64,000 nucleotides of DNA from positions 6,770,451 through 6,834,450 of the forward strand of contig OZ024897.1 of assembly GCA_964017195.1 (NCBI GenBank). Reading direction: 5' to 3'. Of this stretch, positions 54,566 through 64,000 are shown one piece after another; position 1 is the first letter of the stretch, and each line of letters starts with the position of its first letter. The notes beneath the pieces are model-generated. The model did no database searches. It saw only the letters and a program-made list of their open reading frames with translations, and was not told the origin of the DNA. The position numbers were made by a program, and so were the translations under genes. Source of the stretch: Siderastrea radians. Its lineage: Eukaryota; Cnidaria; Anthozoa; Scleractinia; Rhizangiidae.

Positions 54566-54779
54566 AATGAAAGACTAATTAACGGGTACAATACCAAAAC
54601 CGTAAGGTCTTCGACGAACTTTCTTGTTGTTTAAAGGTTGCCGTTCATAGTTCACATTATGTCCATGTGGAATTCCGTAGCAATTTCCGGAGTCTTGGGG
54701 GTTTTCCCAAGTGGGGGGGAGCGCTTGCAGAGGAGACTTACACTGTTTGACAGCTTCATAAATGACTTCTTTTCCCTGA
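54566..54779 (-). CDS. Unrecognised terminal coding exon (about 66 residues)
   Basis: A good acceptor (TTTAACTTTCAG, ending at 54780) is followed by an open frame starting GKEVIYEAVKQC and ending YGFGIVPVN-stop at 54566. The residues are hydrophilic, rich in Asn, Pro and Arg (PPTWENPQDSGNCYG, KKVRRRPYG), and unlike the low-complexity frames nearby, so it looks like real protein. I do not recognise the family. A possible first exon is ATGATG at 56238-56233, directly followed by donor GTAAGA. It joins in phase and would give a 68-residue protein MMGKEV..., but a longer unseen gene is equally possible. It lies on the same strand as, and downstream of, the tektin gene. A ciliary role would be pure guesswork from that neighbour. 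Confidence 0.4.
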
Positions 54780-55427
54780 AAGTTAAATGAAAAGAAAAGT
54801 GTAACTATCGGAACGGAATAACAAAATCCCCAATGTAAGCGTTCTCTTATACTTTTAAATCTGCGATAAATAGTAAGCCTTGAAAAGTAGTAAGAAACCT
54901 TCAAAATCGTCAGAAAAAATAGCACTAAAATTTAAGAAGCTTGGCAAATTGTAACCTTGTGGTTAGAAGAAAAATAATTTCGAGCCACTTTAAGCCATTT
55001 TGACAGTACAAAATTTCATTCATGCACACATTCTCTCAAGTACAGGTTTTGCGTCCTCAGAAATGTCAGAATGACGGCCTTAGACAATATGGACGTCTTT
55101 AGATCCTATTTACCCATTTAGAAGAAAAGTATCCTAGAGCCATCTCTAACACTAAACCTAACAGAGGACAAGAAAAACGGTGCTTTTTCCGAAATGAAAA
55201 CTCAAGCAGCTTGAAGCCTTTTTTTTTGGGGGGGGGGTGGTTTTTTTTTTTTTAATTTGCGCGATCGAGTTAATTAGAACATTTCAAGTCATAGAGGAAA
55301 ATTTCTTTCTGTTACCCACTCGCTATACTGGCTAAGTTAAGAATATTTTTGGTGTTAGACAATTCGGTTTTAAAACTGAGTTTCCTTCCAATTGCGGTCG
55401 ACATTTGGTCAGCTTTGTCCAGCCCAC

Positions 55428-55526
55428 TAGCCTGCGTGCAGACGTCTCCTATTTCCTTTACTGCGTGCAGACGTCTCCTATTTCCTCGTGAAGCAAAGGA
55501 AATAGGAGACGTCTGCACGCAGGCTA
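55428..55526. repeat. Inverted repeat with internal direct copy
   Basis: GCGTGCAGACGTCTCCTATT appears twice in direct orientation (about 55434 and 55463) and once inverted (about 55499-55522). Confidence 0.8.
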
Positions 55527-57694
55527 CCAGTCCCCCAGGATAAAAACACGAAAGAGGAGTATTAAAACTCCAACATAAGTCAAGATAACTCAAGAGAATT
55601 GGAAATTTTGTAAAGTTTTGTGGATGTGTAAAGTTACTCCTTAGATGTTCCGAAAAAGGAAACTCCGTAATCAAAAGCTAAAATCCTAATATCTAAAATT
55701 TTGTCAAAAATAATAGCATTCGTCTGAAAGATGACTTAAATTTTAAATGATTGAGTGCTCGAGATGGAAGTTTGCGTTTTCCCTCTTAACTTTGAACGTT
55801 TCGTTTCAGCTCAATTGGACAGCCGACAACGGATTACATTTAATAGCGAAGAATTCCTCTGAAAAATATTAATTTTAAAATACATGACCCTCAATTCAGT
55901 TGATAATATAATTACCTACGATGGCAGTCATATCCCAAAGCTGTTGCGAAATGACGTCATTCGTCATGAATAATCGTCCAACGATTTAGTTGCCACGCGT
56001 AAACCGCTTTTTGTCTTCTTCGATGAATGTTTTGCACCGTTTATCAAACTTTCAGCCCTTTTTCGTAGTCCTGGAGGTTTAATCTTCTTTCATGGCACCG
56101 AAGTATCCTGAATTCTGAGGAAAGTGTAGATAGGACTAATCAGTTGCTAGACCAAAATTAAGTTACCTTCAAAAACACTCTCAAACTTTAAATTGCAATC
56201 GCAAGCACGCAAGGTTCTCGATAGTTTCTTACCATCATCGCCGAAAATGTCCCCAAAGTTGATCAAAACTCTCCTTCAGCTTCAGCATTGAATATTTATC
56301 GTTCTAGGTAAGGTTTTTAGAACAGTCAAGAAATATTTTCTGCTCGAAATTGGAACCTCACGACAGCGAAACTTGCAACGGCTTAGTTAGCTCGCTAATT
56401 CATATTCATATTTCAGAGTGTGACATTCACAAGGCGACAATTTTTTTAAAAACGGGTGCAAATTTTTATTCTTTCGGCTGATTGAGTCAGAAAAGTTTTC
56501 GACTCTTCCTATTGGCCGAATGGTGACACTTGCTATTAATCACTCTCCACTCGGGAACTTCAAGTTATTTTTTGACAGGAAAAATTAAATGGCCTCCTCT
56601 TTTTGCTTCTAGCGAGGGAAGAAGTCATTTCAATCATCAAATTTTCCTAGAACATTGGTATTTCTTCGACTGCTATAATAGCATAAGATATTTTTCCGGG
56701 AGCCATAATCGATTATGGCTCCTGGTTATGGATAGGTTATCGAGGGTGCATTTTTCTGGGAGAAACTGTACTGCTGAATTGTTTTCATGATACAATACTT
56801 CCTACGGGAAACAAACTTGCACAGAAGCCGTACTTGTTTCGAATCCTTCCGTTTTAGAAATAAAAAATCCGTGTTTGAATTTTTCCCAGAGAAATGCACC
56901 CTATTATAAGCAATGTGATAGACTATTCGCCATATCGCCTCTTAAAGTAACGTTTAGAAAGACAAAAACAGTTCTACGGGGCTGATAATCACAGACTTTT
57001 TAAGCTGCACCTGGGTGGCAAGACGAATTTTGTTCCTGTTCACAGGGAAAAGTTAAACCTGGTTATAGAGATGAAATTTGGTAACGAGATCATCCAGGCT
57101 TGAACAAGCGTGGCAAAAGTACTTTCGTACAAATCTCATCTACATAATACAGCTAGCAGATCACTAGAGAAATGACAAACCAGAAATGTGAAATTTGTTC
57201 GCAGACTAGCTTCCTTTCATGATCCACCATGTTGTTTTCAATTTCATGGGCTTTCAGTCGCTATGAAAACTCATAATATATCGCTGCATTGCGCCTTGAC
57301 TGTTTTAATCCCCATCTGGTTCTTGCCAAAGTCCGTCTACCTAATAAGACGAATTTGCGTGAAAGCTAAAAGAACTAAAAAAGGCAGTAAGAGCTGGGCG
57401 TGAAGAGGAAACTGCAGCCTTTACTTTACCCGTATGTAAATAATACACTCTCGTCTTAATAGCCATTGCATCATTATGCAGTACTGTAGGTAGTTCTTGT
57501 AATAAGAGTTTATTATCCAGCTGTATTAGTTGTACAGAAAGCGCGCGAAACGAGTACAAATATCCCACGACATTGTACAGTTGGTTATTATTGTACAGTG
57601 CCGTGCGCGCACTCATCCTGTTACACTTGCAGTTTTCTTTCAACTTGCTGAAAAAGGTTGAAAAAGGTTAAGTTGGATAATAAATCTCTTATTG

Positions 57695-57820
57695 GATGTT
57701 TCGGTGTGAAGTATCGCCGTATATTTTTACTCGTTGTTTGTATTTTAACTAGCCTTGGGGGCTCGTCAAAATACAGCACAAATCGTAAAAATATACGGCG
57801 ACACTTCACACCGAAACATC
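57695..57820. repeat. Foldback element, 126 bp
   Basis: Arms GATGTTTCGGTGTGAAGTAT... and ...CACTTCACACCGAAACATC, with CGCCGTATATTTTTAC inverted inside. The loop carries AACTAGCCTTGGGGGCTCG. Confidence 0.8.
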
Positions 57821-58374
57821 TAAGAATATATATCCTATCCTTCAACCTAGTTACTCGAAGCCAAACGATGACGCCAACATAAGATTGTAACGTTTCGTTT
57901 ATTCAACAAACTACATGGAGTAAAATATTATTTACAAGTAATTAAATGTCTTATGAATAAGTAGCATTTTTTCAAGAAAGAACCCTTTGGTCCGATCTTC
58001 CAAGTACTGGATATGAATCTTGGACCTGAAATTTTTGTCCAAAAACATTATTTTCTAACCTCTTTCGTCATGGGGCATCAAAAGAGAAAACGAAAAAAGT
58101 TACAAAACTTTTCGTTTGGTTTTAAAAGCGTTCAACAAAAATAACTCCAGCAAAAACTTGAAGAAATCTCCAGCACAAAATAGGTCCGTCTTAGACTTTT
58201 ATAGGCAGTACTTTCTTTTCTCTAAAAAGAAAAAAAGAACAGTTTCACAGACTTAAAGGAAATTTAAAAGAAACCAGTTTCAGCAACAGTTACCTTACAA
58301 TGTACAGCATTAAAATTCAAGAGACCAATCTTAGACTTTTTTAAGGTAAAATATATTTTCTAAAATCAGTTCAT

Positions 58375-61300
58375 TTAATGTGGCACATGGTTTATCTGTT
58401 TGCGCAGCTCCATACACTGATCCCTGTCAATAAACAAACTGTTGGCTTTCACTTCAATATCTTCCTCCAAGGACAGCTGTTTTCTGATGAGACCCTTGAG
58501 CGATGCCTCGGCATTGGCTAGTTTCTCCTGAAGCCTCTCAATGTTGGTTGAAATTTCAAACACCTCCTCTAAGAGTCGGTACTGTACACGGTCCCGGCAC
58601 AGCTCGACATTGGGTCTAAAGGTTCTGTTTTCGAGTCTAGTCTGCGAGACTTTCATTGGGGCCTCTTTCTCAGCAATGGCTTTCTTCAGCATTGCAATGT
58701 TCTGTTCCATGGCAGCGATTTCCTCCATCACCTGGCAAGCAAAAACACATCATTGCTCATTTAATATCATTTAACACTTTACGCCTGGCATCATCATGAC
58801 CTTACTGGTCTCAATACATTTTTCAGTTAGGACTAGTTGGGAGAACTTGTTTAAACATCAAGAGAAGTTATCTTTGGTGATCATTTTCTTAACTCTCATG
58901 ACCTGTATGTGATATCACAAGGAGAAATGATGCTGATGCTGAAATTTGATTGGCTCAAGTGAATTAAGGAAAGGGTCTCCGCAGATTTGGAGGGGGGTGG
59001 TCTAGTTTAGAATACTTTCAAGGTACTGATTAGAAAGTTTGGCAGAGTCGAGCATTTCCTTGAAGTATTCAATTTTTGTCTTCGTGAACTTTGTTTTTAC
59101 GCCACGTGACATACCACGCCCACTTTTTACAATTTATTTTGATTGAAATTTACAATTTTTTAAGAAAATGAATTCCCATTAAGTTTGCCTTGCATCAATG
59201 ACTTGAGGCAAAAGGTTTAGGGAATTAATTGGGGTTTTGAGAATTTTAAGCACTTTTTTTAAACTATAACGTTTTAATTTTGGAGAGGGACTGGGACTAG
59301 AGAAAAACAGTTAATAGTCACCTAACAATTAACGTTTTCACAAAACCCCATTTAATTTAAACTACCTTTCCACAGTGTGGAGATTTTGGAAGAAAGATGG
59401 GTTGTTACAACGTTGATTATCATGTTGTAATCGAACTATTGCAAATTTTGCATAAATTAGGGCGTGGCCGATCATGTGACTGCAGCAAACACACTAATTT
59501 ATCCAAAAAGTTGATTTGTCTCTTATTACACGATAATAAGCCATTTTTTCTTGAATAGCAACACTTCTACAAAAATGTCGAAAAAAGGTGATATTTCATG
59601 AGGAGCCATTCCTTAATCCACCCGAGGGGGCTTAAAGTGCACCTAACCCCAAAATATTTTTTTCGCTAAAAGAACTCTTTGCACCTGTTCGAAAAGCATT
59701 ACGCCTTTTTTTAATGAAATCCTCCTCAGTCTTGACTTTTTATAGACTGTAAAAGTTACGAAATCTAGCCATCATCTTGTACACGACCGAGCTAGTGAGG
59801 GCATGGGTCTATATTCTGGATTTGACATCACAAACTGATTTGCATCTCCTTAAGTCTTTGTAAACATGCATGCAAAGCAGTTTGTGACGTCAAATCAAGA
59901 ATAGACCCATGCCCCTTCTAACTTGGTCATGCGACAAATGGTGCTTAGTTTGTCGTAAGTTTTGAAGCCCATATAAAAGTCAAAAACTGCAAATAATGGC
60001 AAATATTGTCCTATCAAGCAGACTTTCATTCATTCATTCATTCAACTTAATTTAAACAAGGTAAAAACATCAGGCCTTTACAAATGACTAGCCCATTTTC
60101 TCCATTATGAAAGAAGAAAAGCAGGAATAAGTTAAGTTCTTTCAATAGCTCTTTTCAGGCATTTACTGCAGTTGCACCTCTTATGAGTGAAACCCAAAGT
60201 GCTGAAAAAAAATTAGTGGTCACAGAAGATAGGTGGGTTCTTATAAGAAGGAAATTTGGTATCATGGCCCACTTGCAAGCGGTGATCACACTGGGAGGTT
60301 CAACCGTAGTGGAAAAAGGCTGACTTAGACTCACCTTTGCTAAATGTTCCTCTAGCTTTGTCTTTGCCTCAACAGTTTCTTCAATTCGTTTCTGGAATGC
60401 AAGGTTTACTGCTTCACATTGAGCCTGAAGGTCACTCAAGGTCTGCATGAGTATGCCATCAATAATACTGCGTAAGTTTATAGCCGAGTTTTTCTCACGC
60501 TCTGCCTTGAGAATGTTCTTGTTGGAAAAATCTTCCCATTCATCAGGAGTGACAGAACTGAAATTAAACAGACGAAACAAATAATGTGGCACATGTTAAG
60601 CCAATCACACCACTTACAGTAGCACGATTTCCATTCCGGTGCGACAAACATACACCTGTAGTAGTTTACGTTTCATTCTCCTTTTAGAACTAAAAATGGA
60701 AAGGAGCAGGAAACCTGCATAACTTTATTTTTTTTGTACAGAAACAAGCATCTTGATCGGGTATGAGATTTTGGATTGATAATTTTGGATTTCATGTAAT
60801 TGGAAACAATAACATGAAATAGGGTCCCAGTTTGGGTCTTTGGAGCCCTGAAATTTTTGCCAGAGAGTCTGGAGTCTGTAACTTTGCTTTCCTTCAGAGG
60901 GCCAAATAAAATACTGATTCTGGTTCCTTAACATAACATAACATAACATAACATAACATAACATAACATGAACTTTATTTACACACGAATTTTGAGTAGC
61001 CAGAAAGGCTAATATCTCCGTGCAACACAAACGTGAAAACAAGGAGAGAGAGAGAGAGAAAAAAAAAGAAACTTATTTACTTTACAAATATCTAAAATAA
61101 TTACCTAAAATTTTGCATTGTTCATTGAAAAGAAACTGTTTTCAAAAGATGTTTAAAACTAGTTAAAGAACATTCTCTTCTGATATAGACCCAGAGTATC
61201 GTCATGGAGACCTGGGTCCCTGCAATTATTATGCCAGAGCGAGCCCCACACTCCTTTGGGCCCTTGATGCAAGTCATATTCTCTTAAGCTAGAAGGACTG

Positions 61301-64000
61301 ACTTTAACAAGCTCTCTTTGGATGCAAATAACTCAGACTCGTTCATATTTACTCACAAACAATTGCCATAGTCTTGTAAAACTGATGTTGATCTTTCAAA
61401 AAATTGTTGTCAGAGGTGACAATTTTCACACCTCAGGTGGCAAATCCCATTTGAATTGCGGGCTCAAAAAATAAAAGTTGGGCATTTTATGGCTTAACCT
61501 TTCAAGATATATTTTAAAACAAATTGGGAGTTTATTCCTATATAGAAAACAAAAAAATAAGCGGGAGCCCAGAGCGTAACTCCAGTTACTTGCTTAGATA
61601 TCGGCATTTATATTAAAAACACGTCCCATGTTTTTAAGTGGGTATAATATAGAGTGGAAAGCTGTGTTTGTTCTGGGCTCCTGTGAAAAGTTTCTCGCAC
61701 TTCATTTCCGTAAGCTGCCCAAATTTCATTCAGATATCAATATTTCTACGTTTTTATTTTCAAAATACCTTTCAGTGCAGTCTGTACCTGCCCTTAAAAT
61801 TTGCCAGTTTTTTGCCCAAATCTCCTCTCACACAGCTCGTGATCGGCCGCCATTTTGAATTCTCTTTGGAAAGCCGCTGTTCAAAGTGTTTGTGTTAACA
61901 AAGGGCTGATTATTGGTTGAAGAATACCGAGGATCCATGGTATTTCTTGTGCGGAACTCAATATGGCGTCGGAAACAATAAAAAATGCATAACAATGGGC
62001 TAGTTCTACTAATCTTTCACTTATTTCACGCTTAGTTATGTCTGTGCGTCACAAAGATCGGATATCAAAAGTTTTGCTATATGGACAAATAACATTCCTG
62101 AAGAAAGTAACGTGGACGTTTGAATCACTTCTAAAACTGTAGTGCTAAAGAATTCTGCTTCCTATTCCTCTAATTTCCTTGGAACTATTCCTTATCGTCG
62201 CCAGTCGAAATATGAATAATTGCTACATAGCTGTCAACACAAGAACATATAGTATCACATTTCAGAATGATTATGTTAAAACATTGCAAAATAGCGCTCA
62301 TAGCAACCAACTTTGGCCTTCGTTTTCACCGCTTCAAGCTTAGGAGAAATCCTGATCTCTCAGGTTAATGGCTACAACTTAATATGACTACTAAATCACA
62401 AACTTGAGTTTTTAGGTATGTTTTATTTTTGACCTAAAGTCAGTGCTACCACCTTAATATTCTGTCTGGCAGGTATCTACAGGTATGACTATTACAAATG
62501 CTTTCTTACTTCTTTTCCACTTTTACTGCATCCTTAGAAAATCGCAGTCCAGGGGAGGTGTTCTCTAATGATGCACAGGTGTTGTCAATACCATGAGCTT
62601 GGAATTTATCTTTCCTGTCTTTGTCCAGGTAGTATTTCGCTGATCTTAAGAGCCTGATTTGGGATAAAAACAACAAATAATAATTATTAGTTGAAAGACA
62701 GAGGAAGAGGGGGTGGATAACTTCACAATTCAGGCTTTTGAAGGCATATGTAGTTGGTGGCTTGTCTGGCTTAGCAGTCAATATAAATGAACAAAACAGC
62801 CAGCTCCTTTGGTACATGATAAGAAGTGGCCTTCTACCTTATTCTATAGAGATTCCTGAGATTAACTCATTAGCTGCTTTCAAGTCTGAGCTATTTAATT
62901 AAGTAGCTAACTAATCATTATTAGATCTATTAGATTTATATTTGTTTGTTTTTTTTTCCACTATTCTAATTTTGTATATTGTATTTACTTTTAAATATTT
63001 TTAGAATTTTGTTCAGTTGGTGTGATATCCGTATGGATTTTACCGACGTAATAAAATGTAATAAAATGTGGGTGGAATAATAATGAGGATCAAAATGCAC
63101 CAATAGCAGCGAACCAACATGCTACAAATAGCAACATGTAAACAATCAACCTCATTGCCTCAGATGAAGACTAGCAGTATTGCAGTTGAAACGTCGCGAT
63201 CAACAACTCAAAGCGATTCCATCGTGAGACAAACAAATAAACATTAATCTTTCCAATGTAGATGTAGTTATGCCAACAAAGAATGAAAGGGATAAGAAGG
63301 TTGTCAGTTTTCACAGACTACATCACACATCAATCATACCATCATCATCATTATGATCCTTGATATTGCGGAAAACAACCTCATTTCCCCTCCTATTGCT
63401 CTACGAAGCAGTGTCAAAAATGACTGAAGGGAGACCAAGGGATCGAATCACTGCTTACTTACTAACCAAAGAGTGGACTTTTTAATGTTATTTTATTTTA
63501 TTTTATTTTTCACCAGATACGGAGATGATAATTCACAACCCAAAAATAAAGGATTATTTTTTTTTTCATCCTTTGAACTAAATTTGTAACATTAAACAAG
63601 TTAAATTCAATTGTAATTTTATTCATTATATACAGACCCACCTTATTTGCTCTGTGGCTTGTTCAAGAGTCCTTTGTAATAAAGCCTGAACTCCCTCAAT
63701 CACTTCAACTTCCTACAAATGTTGTGGGGAAAAAAATCGATCAGATTGAATATTTAATAACAAGTATTACCAAATTCGTTTGAACTGTGAAACAAAGGAT
63801 GATTTTGGATTAGAAGAACATCTTTACCTTTAAAAGCTGCATTTCTACATTGTCATGAACAAGATCCACCTTCATCCTCCTTTCTCGGTTGGCAAGACAT
63901 TGTTGAGCGATCATTAACGGCAGTTCAGTGTCCGCTAAAGCTTTTTCTAACCTCGCCTTGAAACGAAGCATCGTGGTGATTTCATCTTCAGTTTCTTCCT
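58375..64000 (-). CDS. TEKT4: Tektin-4-like axonemal filament protein, 3' part (5' end outside window)
   Basis: Exons on the minus strand: 64000-63828 (runs off the window), 63712-63642, 62644-62510, 60557-60335, 58731-58375. Phases match, giving 318 residues and a stop. The last exon contains the tektin signature RPNVELCRD followed by RVQYRLLEE; an upstream exon reads SVTPDEWEDFSNKN and CEAVNLAFQKR; near the end is NSLFIDRDQC. These match tektins and most resemble TEKT4 (VNLAF, KEAP, SLFIDR). The sequence is strongly heptad-like. Family knowledge: tektins are coiled-coil filaments inside the A-tubule of ciliary and flagellar doublets. About 125 N-terminal residues are missing if length is typical. 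Other tektins are possible but fit less well. The intron between 62645 and 63641 holds LINE and Penelope-like remnants. Confidence 0.9.
58771..58970. repeat. Divergent AACCCTTTAA-family MITE copy (tektin intron)
   Basis: TTAACACTTTACGCCTGGCA, GGGAGAACTTGTTTAAACAT and ACAAGGAGAAATGATG match the family in order with many changes. The right end is degraded. Confidence 0.5.
59783..59932. repeat. Foldback MITE, 150 bp (tektin intron)
   Basis: ACGACCGAGCTAGTGAGGGC...GGATTTGACATCACAAACTG against CAGTTTGTGACGTCAAATC...CATGCCCCTTCTAACTTGG. Short spacer near 59840-59875. Confidence 0.75.
60929..60970. repeat. AACAT pentanucleotide repeat, LINE-like 3' tail
   Basis: About eight AACAT units. On the minus strand AATAAAGTTCATGTTATGTT is the usual end of a CR1/L2-type retroelement whose body is not recognisable here. 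Confidence 0.7.
62790..63060 (+). mobile_element. CR1/jockey-type LINE 3' remnant
   Basis: The plus frame reads LPYSIEIPEINSLAAFKSEL then FN-stop, the usual C-terminal end of such reverse transcriptases (WNSLP...L..FK..L). It is followed by a T-rich 3' UTR ending with two ATAAAATGT repeats. Very short and inactive. Confidence 0.6.
63155..63205 (+). ncRNA. Degenerate hammerhead-ribozyme-like motif (Penelope-type)
   Basis: CAGATGA (63161-63167) stands where CTGATGA is expected. A stem II of ACTAGCA with TGCAGT around a GTAT loop follows, then TGAAAC and GTC (to 63195). The order and spacing match the hammerhead motifs carried by Penelope-like elements. Changes in the core (CTGATGA to CAGATGA, CGAAA to TGAAA) predict loss of activity. 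Confidence 0.45.
63484..63510. repeat. TTTTA pentanucleotide repeat
   Basis: About five ATTTT units in the tektin intron. Confidence 0.85.

Larger units (their letters stand above)
54926..58370. other. Region between unknown exon and tektin 3' end
   Basis: Holds foldbacks at 55428 and 57695, poly(G)/poly(T) near 55225-55255, and a possible small exon ATGATG at 56238-56233. A 120-codon minus frame (55674-55312) runs through the 55428 inverted repeat and cannot be joined in phase to the exon at 54779, so I do not call it. Confidence 0.5.

Noticed and set aside
55312..55674. 120-codon minus frame between the tektin and the unknown exon
   Set aside because: Runs through a strong inverted repeat, and its donor does not join to the exon at 54779 in the right frame.

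Overview
This is eukaryotic, animal nuclear DNA: intron-rich genes, an AT-rich background, dense transposon remnants and long satellites. There are no bacterial-style operons, ribosome binding sites or CRISPR arrays. The gene structures and the repeat mix (L1-group LINEs, a Penelope-like remnant, two tRNA-derived SINE families, many foldback MITEs) suggest an invertebrate, most likely an anthozoan cnidarian such as a coral. That placement is an inference from general familiarity, not a search result.

Three conserved genes could be rebuilt exon by exon, all on the minus strand. (1) A Rab24-like small GTPase: eight coding exons between 129 and 10154, 197 aa, complete, ending in a Cys-Cys prenylation motif. 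(2) A CHEK2 (Chk2 checkpoint kinase) orthologue: seventeen coding exons between 16239 and 36080, 514 aa, with FHA domain, kinase domain and basic tail; an E2F-like site lies about 50 bp upstream of its start codon. (3) The 3' part of a tektin, closest to TEKT4: five exons from 64000 down to 58375, with the N-terminus outside the window. A fourth, unrecognised coding exon (54566-54779, minus) lies downstream of the tektin. The genes look functionally independent (membrane traffic, DNA damage signalling, cilia).

Layout: 1-10.2 kb Rab24 gene, whose large first intron holds a LINE nested in a TIR element; 10.4-12.6 kb a second LINE with a recognisable target-site duplication; 13.5-14.2 kb a truncated DNA transposon; 16.2-36.1 kb CHEK2, with introns holding a Penelope remnant, SINEs, a 1.85-kb palindrome, a GGATCC-rich palindromic array and several MITEs; 36.3-38.9 kb little recognisable; 39.0-40.3 kb a third LINE tail; 41.9-44.8 kb a minisatellite of about 71 bp; 46.2-47.0 kb a second copy of the 13.5-kb transposon; 49.1-50.0 kb a 193-bp tandem repeat; 50.4-54.2 kb a CGAA/GATC-rich higher-order satellite; 54.5-64 kb the unknown exon and the tektin gene, with a hammerhead-ribozyme-like motif in one intron.

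I found no gene cluster that looks like a new multi-gene system. The most unusual material is structural DNA: the two satellites, the giant palindrome, the GGATCC array, and a possible 5.8S-rRNA-like target of the second LINE.
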